The notes below the pieces were generated by a model that worked only from the letters and a program-made list of their open reading frames with translations, was not told the DNA's origin and did not search any database. The translations under genes were made by a program, and so were the position numbers. Shown in pieces: positions 1 to 7,940 of a stretch of DNA of 37,544 nt (its first letter is position 1; each line of letters begins with the position of its first letter). Source of the DNA: Veillonellaceae bacterium (lineage in GTDB: Bacteria; Bacillota; Negativicutes; Veillonellales; Veillonellaceae); contig CAAFQR010000070.1 in assembly GCA_900765165.1 (NCBI GenBank), positions 1 to 37,544 of the forward strand, written 5' to 3'.

Positions 1-49
1 ATGTGGCGCCGAATTGGTGGTATGGGGTGTTTTCATGTTTTAGAAAATA

Positions 50-814
50 GTGATGACAATTATTCCAGCTCTTTTACAGTTTAACTGGTATAAAGAGAAA
101 GGGCAATTATCTTTTATCGTTGCAGATATGGGCATGGGGATTAAACGTCATCTAGAACTTACTTATCCGACGTTTGTGTCTGATGCTGCCGCTATTGAAT
201 ATGCTTTAGGACCTGAAATATCTGGTACGTTTAAAGCGCCCAAAGCTTCTTATGCAGCACAGAATAATGCCGGTATGGGATTATACCTTTCATCTGGAAT
301 TGGTAAGAAATTAGAGGCAGATATGTATATCGTATCTGGCAATGGCTTGCTACACATTTCTCCCTTAGACATTACGACCACTACATTGAATAATAAGTGG
401 CCTGGAACCTTTATATACATGACGATAGGTTTTGATAAATTTAAATCGTTCAATATTAATGATGAAATGTTTGAATTACGAGAACGTGCTAGGAAAGAAA
501 TTCGGGCACGAAATAATGAAGTGGTACCAGATGATGTGAGAATTGAAATGTATAACTATTTTGGTCCGCGTTGTGAAGTAAAATTAGAGGCTATCAACAT
601 TAGAGATAAAAAACTTTTACCGGCATTAAGAGAGGGAAGAAGCGTAATTTTGGATTTTACCGATGTTGAATCGGCAACACATAGCTTTTTGACGTCATTG
701 CTGGTAACTTCGATTAAAGAGTTTGGATTGTTAGCTTATAAACGAATAAGAATCATTGGTTGTGATTCTAAGATTAGAGAAATGATAGACTTTGTATTCG
801 AAAGCTATACATAA
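50..814 (+). CDS. HATPase-like plus STAS-like (DUF4325) regulator, 3' part
   Basis: The protein has a GHKL-type ATP-binding fold: a G1 box DMGMGI (residues 26-31) and a G2 box NNAGMGL (72-78). It ends in a STAS-like DUF4325 domain (about 185-254, with VILDFTDVESATHSF). Such proteins are usually anti-sigma-like or signalling switch proteins; the target here is unknown. The start is doubtful: GTG 50 and ATG 53 have no ribosome binding site, and the domain's N box is missing from this frame. N-box-like residues (HVLENSDDN) lie in frame 1 just upstream. Dropping one T from the TTTT run at 72-75 would join the two frames, so this is probably the 3' piece of a longer frameshifted gene starting before the window. 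The gene is AT-rich compared with most of the window. Confidence 0.6.
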   Translation: MMTIIPALLQFNWYKEKGQLSFIVADMGMGIKRHLELTYPTFVSDAAAIEYALGPEISGTFKAPKASYAAQNNAGMGLYLSSGIGKKLEADMYIVSGNGLLHISPLDITTTTLNNKWPGTFIYMTIGFDKFKSFNINDEMFELRERARKEIRARNNEVVPDDVRIEMYNYFGPRCEVKLEAINIRDKKLLPALREGRSVILDFTDVESATHSFLTSLLVTSIKEFGLLAYKRIRIIGCDSKIREMIDFVFESYT

Positions 815-892
815 GTAAATAAGAAACATTTATATTTTAAACTTATATATACTTTGGTATTTATTTCCCTTGAATACCTTGGAGTACTTAAG

Positions 893-934
893 GTGTGGTA
901 TAGCAAGCATATCTTGTTTATACCACACTTTTTT
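893..934 (+). terminator. Intrinsic terminator
   Basis: A perfect 10-bp stem (893-902 with 919-928) contains a small inner stem (904-907 with 913-916) and is followed by six T. It ends the upstream regulatory gene. The remainder of the 815-1177 gap is AT-rich; I see no gene in it and no promoter I would defend. Confidence 0.8.
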
Positions 935-1177
935 ATGTATTTTTATGCATATATCTACCAGTTTTATCGGAATTTACACAAATTTTGCATATAGTTACTT
1001 TTTTTCATGGCTCAAATATCGACAAATGAACAAATTGCCCTTATAATAGAACTTGAGGTATTTGTTAATTGTATATTTTTTGTTGTTGTAGGCTTGTGGT
1101 AGGGGTATACGGTATTTAAATTTGTTATGATAAACAAATAAAGTGTTACATCTTGTGTAGTGAAAGCGAGAAAACTT

Positions 1178-2335
1178 ATGAATATTAATAAGGGCTTACT
1201 ATCCATAGGGGCTGTAGCTTGTACGTGTGTTTCATTTTACATTGGGGCCGGCTACGCGACTATGCAGGAGATTATACAGTACGAGGTTTCATATGGCTCG
1301 TTGTTTCCTGTGGTCATATTGGTAGCGGGGATAATTTATTTGTACACAAATGTGTCGTTTGCCACGAATGGGCATCGGTTACATTTGCGGCACGGCACCG
1401 ATATTTATGATGTTTATTGTTCGGTAATGGGGAAACGTGTCGGACATTTGGTGAGTTTGTTCTTTAAGTATTTTTCCATCCTGTTTTGCTTGATGGGCTT
1501 CGTCGTTATCACCGGCGGCATCACGTCGGTCATGGTGGAGCAATGGCAGTGGCCGCGGTATGCGGGCGCCATTTTTTTCATGACTGTGACGGTGTTGACC
1601 GTTGTTTTGCGCTTGCGCGGCATCCTAAAAGTGCTAAGCTTTAGCGGACCGTTGTTAATCCTCGGTGTGCTTGCCATTGATCTTCATGGCGTGTATACGG
1701 GGTGGTTCTCCATTCCGCATAACATGGCGGAGATAGACAGCGGCGTCTTTCAAGGCGTGATTAAACAGGTGGGTGACGGAAATCCGATTTACTCCGGGAT
1801 TTCGTACGGTGGCTTCGTTATTCTCTGGTTTGCGGCGTTTATCGCGGAGTTAGGCATTACGAAGCGTCTCCATCACGTCAATAAAGGCATGTTTGTGTCG
1901 GCGATTTGCGTGTTTGGCGTGGCTATGCTGGGTTGTTTGGCGCTCATCGGTCATATCCATAAAACGGCGAATGTCGATGTGCCGGCGCTGTTTTTGGCGA
2001 AGTCCATTGCGCCGTGGTTTGCAGCCGGTTTTTCGTTGATTATCATCATTGGCGGTTATACGTCGGCGGTGCCGCTACTGTGGACGGTCGCTTCGTCCGT
2101 TGCGCACGAAAAAACAATGACCTACAAGCTTTTAACGATTGGCATGGGTGTTTTAGCGACGCTCTTTGCGTATTTCGTGCCTTACAAATCGCTCCTTAAC
2201 GTGCTGTACGGTTTGAATGGCTATGTAGGCAGTTTCTTGGTGATCATGATGATCATCTATGACATAAAAACTTGCATGTCAAAACATAACCATAAACATC
2301 ATAATTTTCCAAAAAGAATGGCAACGTCTCAGTGA
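1178..2335 (+). CDS. YkvI-family membrane transporter-like protein
   Basis: A very hydrophobic protein of about 385 residues with roughly ten membrane segments. It opens with a glycine-rich helix (SFYIGAGYATMQE) typical of the YkvI/COG3949 branch of the LeuT-fold/APC transporter superfamily. The substrate is unknown, and nothing nearby hints at one. I chose ATG 1178, preceded by a weak GCGAG, over the in-frame GTG at 1160, which has no ribosome binding site; the choice is not certain. The C-terminus is short, basic and His-rich (KHNHKHHN). The gene stands alone: an upstream terminator at 893-934 and a terminator overlapping its own stop codon isolate it. Family assignment rests on overall pattern and length, not on catalytic residues. 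Confidence 0.75.
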   Translation: MNINKGLLSIGAVACTCVSFYIGAGYATMQEIIQYEVSYGSLFPVVILVAGIIYLYTNVSFATNGHRLHLRHGTDIYDVYCSVMGKRVGHLVSLFFKYFSILFCLMGFVVITGGITSVMVEQWQWPRYAGAIFFMTVTVLTVVLRLRGILKVLSFSGPLLILGVLAIDLHGVYTGWFSIPHNMAEIDSGVFQGVIKQVGDGNPIYSGISYGGFVILWFAAFIAELGITKRLHHVNKGMFVSAICVFGVAMLGCLALIGHIHKTANVDVPALFLAKSIAPWFAAGFSLIIIIGGYTSAVPLLWTVASSVAHEKTMTYKLLTIGMGVLATLFAYFVPYKSLLNVLYGLNGYVGSFLVIMMIIYDIKTCMSKHNHKHHNFPKRMATSQ

Positions 2336-2351
2336 GGCGTTGCCTATTTTT
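2320..2351. terminator. Terminator overlapping the YkvI-like stop codon, probably bidirectional
   Basis: A 7-bp stem GGCAACG/CGTTGCC (2320-2326 with 2338-2344) plus an inner CTC/GAG pair encloses the stop codon at 2333-2335, followed by a T-rich tract. An A-rich tract precedes it, so on the minus strand it can also end the epimerase transcript. Confidence 0.7.
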
Positions 2352-2401
2352 ATTGCTATTCAATTTGTGAAATAACCAGCCTTATCCAAGGTTCCTCCAA
2401 G

Positions 2402-3514
2402 TTAGTCCTCAGCACTTTCGGTGCCATAGAACGCAGCGTACCACTGAGCAAATTTACGGAGTCCTTCGCGCAGCGGGGTGTGGGGCGCGAAGTCAAAGTC
2501 TTGCTGCAAGGCGGTGGTGTCTGCATAGGTAATGGGCACGTCGCCAGGCTGCATGGGCACTAGTTCTTTGTGGGCTTCGAAGTCGTAGTCGGCCGGTAAG
2601 ATCTTGGCGGCCAGCAATTCTTCTTGCAAGATAGTGACGAAGTCTAAAAGGTTTTCCGGATTGCTGTTGCCAATGTTGTAAACGGCGTACGGCGGTACGG
2701 GAAGACCATCGGCACCCACTTGCTTAGCCGGTGCTTTTTGCATGACCCGTTTCACACCTTCTACGATGTCGTCGATATAGGTGAAGTCACGCTTACAGTT
2801 GCCATAGTTGAAGATGCGGATGATTTCACCCTTGCGAAGCTTGTTGGTAAAGCCGAAGTAGGCCATGTCGGGGCGGCCGGCGGGGCCATAGACGGTGAAG
2901 AAACGAAGGCCTGTGGACGGAATGTCGTAAAGCTTGCTATACGCGTGGGCCAGGAGTTCGTTGCTCTTCTTGGTGGCTGCGTAGAGGGACACCGGGCTGT
3001 CCACCTTGTCGTTGGTACTGTACGGAATTTTGGCGTTGGAGCCGTACACGGAGGACGACGAAGCGTATACCAAATGTTCCACGCCGGTAGCGCCGTTGTC
3101 GTAGCTGTGGCGGCACGCTTCTAGAATGTTGTAGAAACCGATGAGGTTACTTTGAATGTACGCGTCCGGATTAGTGATGGAGTAGCGCACGCCGGCCTGA
3201 GCGGCTAGGTTCACCACGATTTGCGGCTTGTAGGTGGCGAAGATTTCATCAATGAACGCTTTGTCTGCTAAGTCGCCTTTTTTGAACACATACGTCGATT
3301 CCGGATGCTGGGCGGCAAGCTGGTCAATCTGTTTGAGGCGCCATTCCTTGATGGACACGTCGTAATAGTCGTTGAGATTATCTAAGCCAATAATGGTCGA
3401 GGGGGCTGTTGATTTCAGAAGCTCCGTCACCAGATTGCTGCCGATGAAGCCGGCGGAACCGGTGACGAGGATGGTTTTGCCGGTTAAGTCCACCGGCGTT
3501 TTTTGATTTGTCAT
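2402..3514 (-). CDS. NAD-dependent UDP-glucuronate 4-epimerase-like protein
   Basis: An extended short-chain dehydrogenase of 370 residues. It has the NAD-binding GSAGFIG (19-25), the ASSSSVYG strand (151-158) and the catalytic YxxxK (Tyr178, Lys182). The stretch GVRYSITNPDAYIQ (108-121) is typical of UDP-glucuronate 4-epimerases rather than GalE. The likely reaction is UDP-glucuronate to UDP-galacturonate in the cytoplasm. A GGAGG site lies just before the ATG. The gene starts 19 bases after the upstream UDP-glucose dehydrogenase, which makes the substrate, so the two form an operon supplying acidic sugars for capsule or cell-envelope polysaccharide. UDP-glucose 4-epimerase or a dTDP-sugar dehydratase-like role is less likely. 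Confidence 0.85.
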   Translation of the reverse strand: MTNQKTPVDLTGKTILVTGSAGFIGSNLVTELLKSTAPSTIIGLDNLNDYYDVSIKEWRLKQIDQLAAQHPESTYVFKKGDLADKAFIDEIFATYKPQIVVNLAAQAGVRYSITNPDAYIQSNLIGFYNILEACRHSYDNGATGVEHLVYASSSSVYGSNAKIPYSTNDKVDSPVSLYAATKKSNELLAHAYSKLYDIPSTGLRFFTVYGPAGRPDMAYFGFTNKLRKGEIIRIFNYGNCKRDFTYIDDIVEGVKRVMQKAPAKQVGADGLPVPPYAVYNIGNSNPENLLDFVTILQEELLAAKILPADYDFEAHKELVPMQPGDVPITYADTTALQQDFDFAPHTPLREGLRKFAQWYAAFYGTESAED

Positions 3515-3533
3515 AGGAGACCTCCGAAGCGTA

Positions 3534-5087
3534 TTAGTCGCGTTTAAAAATGTCGCGGGTGTAAACTTTGTCTTTCACGTCGTCCAGGGCGCTGTCGTAG
3601 CGGTTGGCCACGATGGCTTGGCTTTGACGCTTGAATTCGTCCAGGTTGTTGACCACCAGGCTGCCGAAGAAGCGGTCGCCGTCGTGGAGCGTCGGTTCGT
3701 AAATAATCACTTCCGCGCCTTTGGCTTTGATGCGTTTCATGACGCCTTGGATGGAGGATTGGCGGAAGTTGTCCGAGTTGGCTTTCATGGTGAGGCGGTA
3801 TACGCCGATGACGTGTTTTTGTTCTTTCGACGGGTCCCAGGTGCTGTTTGGGCCGTAAGCACCGGCGATTTCCAGCACGCGGTCCGCGATGAAGTCCTTG
3901 CGGGTGCGGTTGCTTTCCACGATGGCACTAATCATGTTCTGTGGGATGTGATTGAAGTTGGCCAGCAGCTGTTTGGTGTCCTTCGGCAAGCAATAACCGC
4001 CGTAGCCAAAGGATGGATTGTTGTAATGACTGCCGATGCGCGAGTCTAGGCACACGCCGTCGATGATTTCACGAGTGTCCAGATGACGGGTTTCCGCATA
4101 GGTGTCCAGCTCGTTGAAATAACTAACTCGCAGTGCCAAATAGGTGTTAGCAAAGAGCTTAACCGCTTCGGCTTCGGTGAAGCCCATGAACAGCGTGGGG
4201 ATGTTTTCCTTGAGGGCGCCTTCCTGGAGGAGAGCGGCGAAGAGCTGTGCTTTTTCGCGGGATTCGTCGTCGCAAGATACGATGATGCGCGACGGATAGA
4301 GATTATCGTAGAGGGCTTTTGATTCGCGCAGAAATTCTGGGCTAAAGATGATGTTCTTTGTGTTGTATTTTTCGCGCACCGATTCCGTAAAGCCAACAGG
4401 AATGGTGGACTTGATAATCATAGTCGCGTTCGGGTTAACCTTCAGCACCGTTTCGATAACCGTTTCTACAGCAGAGCAGTCGAAGAAGTTCTTCTGGCTG
4501 TCGTAGTTGGTGGGCGCTGCAATGATGACAAAGTCGGCATCCTTGTAAGCCGCTTCGCCGTCGAGGGTGGCCGTAAGGTTTAGATCCTTTTCGGCCAAGT
4601 ACGCTTCGATGTAATCGTCCTGGATGGGGGACTGGCGTTTATTGATGAGGTCTACCTTTTCCGGAATAATATCCACCGCCGTCACATGGTGGTGCTGCGA
4701 CAAGAGAACCGCCAAGGAAAGGCCTACATAACCGGTGCCGGCTACGGCGATGCGCAGCTTCGGACTCGGCGTAATGGCGGACGTTGTTTTGGCTGTTATA
4801 TCCACCGTTGTGGCCTGCGGCGCTTCTTGTGTAGCAGAAGAAGTTTCAGCTGTTGTCGCGGCTTTCGGTGTCGTATCATTAATGAACACGTCCGTTGGCT
4901 CAAAGCCCAATGTTTCACCTAAGAGCTGGAGCTGGTCAATGGACGGCACGTAGTCGCAACGTTCAATGCGACCAATCATAATACGGTTAATGCCGGTTTG
5001 TTCCGACAGTTGTTCTTGCGTTAAATGCTTCGCCTTGCGCAAGGTGCGCAGCAGGTTAGCCAATGTTTTCGGATGTAAACGTTTCAT
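3534..5087 (-). CDS. ugd: XRE DNA-binding domain fused to UDP-glucose 6-dehydrogenase
   Basis: Of 517 residues, the first ~65 form an XRE-type helix-turn-helix (LRKAKHLTQEQLSEQTGI). An Ala/Thr-rich linker (about 70-109) follows. From ~110 the rest is a full UDP-glucose/nucleotide-sugar dehydrogenase: GTGYVG NAD motif (117-122), STIPVGFT (227-234), FSPEFLRES (248-256) and the nucleophile in GYGGYCLPKDT (Cys366). The enzyme oxidises UDP-glucose to UDP-glucuronate. ATG 5087 is chosen because AGGAGA sits just upstream and the HTH begins right after it; the open frame continues 49 codons further without support. The promoter region carries two related 21-bp quasi-palindromes (5118-5138, 5175-5195), as expected if the HTH represses its own operon. 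That is inference. The fusion is unusual for this enzyme family. Confidence 0.88.
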   Translation of the reverse strand: MKRLHPKTLANLLRTLRKAKHLTQEQLSEQTGINRIMIGRIERCDYVPSIDQLQLLGETLGFEPTDVFINDTTPKAATTAETSSATQEAPQATTVDITAKTTSAITPSPKLRIAVAGTGYVGLSLAVLLSQHHHVTAVDIIPEKVDLINKRQSPIQDDYIEAYLAEKDLNLTATLDGEAAYKDADFVIIAAPTNYDSQKNFFDCSAVETVIETVLKVNPNATMIIKSTIPVGFTESVREKYNTKNIIFSPEFLRESKALYDNLYPSRIIVSCDDESREKAQLFAALLQEGALKENIPTLFMGFTEAEAVKLFANTYLALRVSYFNELDTYAETRHLDTREIIDGVCLDSRIGSHYNNPSFGYGGYCLPKDTKQLLANFNHIPQNMISAIVESNRTRKDFIADRVLEIAGAYGPNSTWDPSKEQKHVIGVYRLTMKANSDNFRQSSIQGVMKRIKAKGAEVIIYEPTLHDGDRFFGSLVVNNLDEFKRQSQAIVANRYDSALDDVKDKVYTRDIFKRD

Positions 5088-5117
5088 GGCGCTTCTCCTA
5101 TCGATGGGGTTACAAGT

Positions 5118-5138
5118 AATGGTATTAAAAATTACATT
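5118..5138. promoter_or_regulatory. Candidate operator A upstream of XRE-Ugd
   Basis: An AT-rich quasi-palindrome that matches 17 of 21 positions of the copy at 5175-5195; both begin AATG and end TTACATT/AACATT. It lies in the 5' leader of the XRE-Ugd gene. Its role as a binding site is inferred. Confidence 0.45.
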
Positions 5139-5174
5139 TGCCTGATGCGTGAATAGGCGAGTGAATGGCACTGC

Positions 5175-5203
5175 AATGTAATTTAAAATAACATTTTGTT
5201 GAA
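5175..5203 (-). promoter_or_regulatory. Candidate promoter and operator B of the XRE-Ugd operon
   Basis: On the minus strand TTCAAC (5203-5198) is followed after 17 bases by TACATT (5180-5175), a fair sigma-A promoter. The spacer and -10 coincide with a near-perfect 21-bp palindrome (5175-5195). A related half site lies at 5268-5280. A repressor bound here would block transcription. Confidence 0.45.
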
Positions 5204-5344
5204 ATTTACATAAAAAAAGTAAGACAATCACCAAATTGCCTTTAAAAAACTGTGCTGTTTATATCGTTATAATAACATTTGGGGTGGTAGACGTCAATTT
5301 TCTATTTAGTCATAGCTTGATACGTAAAAAACATTTCTATAGAA

Positions 5345-5394
5345 TTGACTGGATATACAGCAATTCGGTATAATAATAACTGTTATTATTATAC
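5345..5394 (+). promoter_or_regulatory. lysA promoter with a perfect palindromic operator
   Basis: TTGACT (5345-5350), an 18-base spacer and TATAAT (5369-5374) form a strong sigma-A promoter. A perfect inverted repeat, arms GTATAATAATAAC and GTTATTATTATAC around one base (5368-5394), covers the -10 and the expected start site. This is the classical layout for a dimeric repressor. Which regulator binds is not known; the neighbouring XRE domain is one candidate. Confidence 0.65.
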
Positions 5395-5400
5395 GATACT

Positions 5401-5471
5401 ACAGGGCGTGTTCGTATTGAGAGAACGAAGGTGCTCTGTAACTGAAAAAAATTGTAAGGCAAAGTAGCGCC
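5401..5471 (+). promoter_or_regulatory. Structured lysA leader with two exclusive pairings
   Basis: ACAGGGC (5401-5407) pairs with GCTCTGT (5433-5439) around an inner TTCGT/ACGAA stem (5411-5415, 5425-5429). Alternatively GGTGCT (5430-5435) can pair with AGCGCC (5466-5471), just before the AGGAGAG ribosome binding site. The two folds exclude each other. It is too short for a lysine riboswitch; any switching role is inferred. Confidence 0.35.
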
Positions 5472-5489
5472 GCAAGAGGAGAGATCATT

Positions 5490-6743
5490 ATGAATGAAAA
5501 GAAATTGCCCTTTACGGCAGAGCAGTTAGAAGAGATTATCGCGCAGTATCCCACGCCGTTTCATATTTATGATGCCAAAGGGATTGTGGACAATGTCCGT
5601 AAATTTATAAAAGCCTTTGATTGGGCTCCTCATTTCAAAGAATATTTCGCAGTTAAGGCTACGCCGAATCCGTACATTATGCGTTTATTGCAGAAGGAAG
5701 GCGTTGGCGCTGACTGTTCGTCCATGGCTGAACTCGTGTTATGCGAAAAGGTTGGAATTACCGGCGATGAAATTATTTTCTCGTCCAACGATACGCCGTA
5801 CGAAGAATACGCTAAGGCTATGGAGTTGGGTGCCGTTATCAATTTGGACGACATTACCCACGTTGCTTACTTAGAAGCGCACGGTCCGTTGCCGAAGCGC
5901 TTGTGCTTCCGTTACAATCCGGGTTCCTTGAAGGAAGGCGGCAACGACATTATCGGCTTGCCGGAAGAAGCTAAATACGGCATGACCGGTGACCAGATTG
6001 TAGAAGCCATTAACTACTGTAAAGAACATGGCGTTGAACGCTTTGGCTTGCACACCATGGTGGTATCCAACGAATTGGATCCGAATGGCTTGATTGGCAC
6101 TGCTAGCTTGATGTTCGACTTGGCATTGCGCGTTAAAGCCGAAACCGGTGTTGAAGTTGATTTCATTGACTTAGGCGGCGGCATTGGCGTTCCGTACAAA
6201 CCGGAACAGACAGCCGTTGATTTCGACGTGTTAAGCGCCGGCATTAAGAAAGTGTATGAAGAAAAAATCGTTGGCAATGGTCATCAGCCGATTGCGTTGG
6301 CTTTTGAATGTGGTCGTATGATTACCGGCCCTTACGGCTACCTCGTTACGACGGCGTTACATCGCAAAGACATTTACAAGCATTATATCGGCCTTGATGC
6401 ATGCATGGCTAACCTTATGCGTCCGGCTTTGTATGGTTCGTACCATCACATTACTGTTGTAGGCAAAGAAAATGCCCCGAAGGACCATGTATATGACGTT
6501 ACCGGTTCCCTTTGCGAAAACAACGATAAATTTGCTATTGACCGCGAATTGCCGAAAATTGACATTGGCGACCGCATCGTAATCCATGACGCTGGTGCGC
6601 ATGGTCATGCTATGGGCTTTAACTACAACGGCAAGCTTCGCTCTGCTGAATTGTTGCTCAATGCTGATGGCAGCGTAACCCAGATTCGTCGTGCGGAAAC
6701 GTTGGACGACCTGTTCGCAACGATCGACTTTAGCAAGTTATAA
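5490..6743 (+). CDS. lysA: Diaminopimelate decarboxylase
   Basis: A fold-III PLP decarboxylase of 417 residues that would convert meso-diaminopimelate to L-lysine and CO2, the last step of lysine synthesis. The PLP lysine lies in FAVKATPNP (Lys56). DLGGGIGVPY is the phosphate-binding loop, ECGRMITGPYG a conserved active-site strand, and TGSLCENNDKF contains the active-site Cys region. DAGAHGHAMGFNYNG lies near the C-terminus. The LCENNDKF form differs from the CESGD of the commonest LysA type, so this belongs to a variant branch; carboxynorspermidine decarboxylase is a less likely alternative. The start is fixed by AGGAGAG at 5477-5483. It is monocistronic, between its own promoter and a strong terminator. 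Confidence 0.87.
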   Translation: MNEKKLPFTAEQLEEIIAQYPTPFHIYDAKGIVDNVRKFIKAFDWAPHFKEYFAVKATPNPYIMRLLQKEGVGADCSSMAELVLCEKVGITGDEIIFSSNDTPYEEYAKAMELGAVINLDDITHVAYLEAHGPLPKRLCFRYNPGSLKEGGNDIIGLPEEAKYGMTGDQIVEAINYCKEHGVERFGLHTMVVSNELDPNGLIGTASLMFDLALRVKAETGVEVDFIDLGGGIGVPYKPEQTAVDFDVLSAGIKKVYEEKIVGNGHQPIALAFECGRMITGPYGYLVTTALHRKDIYKHYIGLDACMANLMRPALYGSYHHITVVGKENAPKDHVYDVTGSLCENNDKFAIDRELPKIDIGDRIVIHDAGAHGHAMGFNYNGKLRSAELLLNADGSVTQIRRAETLDDLFATIDFSKL

Positions 6744-6790
6744 TCTTCGACCAATTATAATCGAATCATAAGGGCTATGGAGGCCCGTTG

Positions 6791-6832
6791 ACGGCACCGA
6801 AAGGGTATGTATTACCCAATCGGTGCCGTTTT
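6791..6832 (+). terminator. lysA terminator
   Basis: A perfect 10-bp stem ACGGCACCGA/TCGGTGCCGT (6791-6800 with 6820-6829), an inner GGGTA/TACCC stem, then TTTT. Confidence 0.85.
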
Positions 6833-6991
6833 GCAATATTGGCAAGGATGAAAATTTAAATTCCTCTTAACGTACAGGGAATTATGTGTTATAATAATTC
6901 TCGTTCCAACGCGATGAAGGCGTTTTATTTCAAACTTATCTAAATTTTTCAATAATTTTCACAAAATCATAGTATTTTAGTAGAAATTAGC

Positions 6992-7020
6992 TTGCGTTGT
7001 AAACAGTAAGCCTGTATAAT
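6992..7020 (+). promoter_or_regulatory. suf operon promoter
   Basis: TTGCGT (6992-6997), exactly 17 bases, TATAAT (7015-7020). The transcript would start near 7027 and carry a leader of about 160 bases before sufC. The preceding 6833-6991 is AT-rich with no gene visible. Confidence 0.65.
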
Positions 7021-7084
7021 GTTTATTGGATATATATAGGCGATTAGAACTGTTTACCGAAGTGGTATGATAATTTGCTTTTAT

Positions 7085-7120
7085 AAGCGGTACTTCACTT
7101 TGGTGGGGTGCCGCTTTTTT
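7085..7120 (+). terminator. Terminator inside the suf leader (candidate attenuator)
   Basis: AAGCGGTAC (7085-7093) pairs with GTGCCGCTT (7108-7116), one wobble, followed by a T run to 7120. It lies between the suf promoter and sufC, so it would stop transcription before the operon unless bypassed. TACCG (7055-7059) can pair with CGGTA (7088-7092) and GAAGT (7059-7063) with ACTTC (7092-7096); both compete with the terminator arm. Confidence 0.55.
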
Positions 7121-7186
7121 GTATATCTACCAGCAGACAGAATGATTACTTTTAAATATAGGTATAACAAAAGGAGTGACGTTATT

Positions 7187-7930
7187 GTGGCAGAATTGCT
7201 TCGCGTAGAAAATCTACATGTGGCCGTTGAAGGCAAGGAAATATTGAAGGGTATCGACTTAACGATTAATCCCGGTGAAATTCACGTTGTAATGGGTACT
7301 AACGGGGCCGGTAAATCTACCTTGGCCAACGCCATTATGGGCAATCCTATTTACGAAGTGACCGAAGGTAAGATTACGTTCGATGGCAAGGATATTACCG
7401 AAGACGCCGTTAATGATCGTGCTAAAGCCGGTATTTTCATGTCTTTCCAGAACCCGATTGCCATTCCGGGCATTACCGTTGAAAACTTTATCCGCACGGC
7501 TAAGACTACCATTACCGGTGAACAGGTTCGTGCGTTGGCATTCAAAAAAGAATTGAAAGCTAAAATGGACGAATTGAATTTCGACATTTCTTACGCATCT
7601 CGTTATGTAAATGAAGGCTTCTCCGGCGGCGAACGTAAAAAGAACGAAATTTTACAGATGTCCGTGTTGAATCCGAAATTGGCTATGTTGGACGAAACTG
7701 ACTCCGGCTTGGACGTTGATGCTGTTCGTATCGTATCCGAAGGTGTTCATCGTTTCCACAACGACCAGAACGCTGTATTGATCATCACGCATCACAACTC
7801 CATTCTTCAGAAATTGAAACCGGATTTCGTTCATATCCTCATCGATGGTCGCATCGTTAAGACTGGCGACGCTTCGTTGGTAGGCGAAATCGAAGCTAAA
7901 GGTTACGACGCCTATAAAGCATTGGTTTAG
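7187..7930 (+). CDS. sufC: SUF Fe-S assembly ATPase SufC
   Basis: An ABC-type ATPase of 247 residues, the usual SufC length. Walker A is GTNGAGKST (37-45), the signature FSGGERKKNE, Walker B LAMLDETDSGLD and the H-loop THHN. The ERKKNE after the signature is specific to SufC rather than transporter ATPases. It drives remodelling of the SufBCD scaffold in the cytoplasm. I start it at GTG 7187, preceded by AAAGGAG, because the family begins at the AELLRVENL strand; the open frame continues 40 codons upstream through the leader terminator and is not expected to be translated. It is the first gene of sufCBDSU. Confidence 0.95.
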   Translation: MAELLRVENLHVAVEGKEILKGIDLTINPGEIHVVMGTNGAGKSTLANAIMGNPIYEVTEGKITFDGKDITEDAVNDRAKAGIFMSFQNPIAIPGITVENFIRTAKTTITGEQVRALAFKKELKAKMDELNFDISYASRYVNEGFSGGERKKNEILQMSVLNPKLAMLDETDSGLDVDAVRIVSEGVHRFHNDQNAVLIITHHNSILQKLKPDFVHILIDGRIVKTGDASLVGEIEAKGYDAYKALV

Positions 7931-7940
7931 GAGGCATTTG

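Noticed and set aside
1012..1206. Minus-strand open frame before the YkvI-like gene
   Set aside because: It is low-complexity, overlaps the transporter start and has no ribosome binding site.
5401..5489. Lysine riboswitch upstream of lysA
   Set aside because: The leader is about 90 bases and lacks the conserved multi-helix core of the lysine class.
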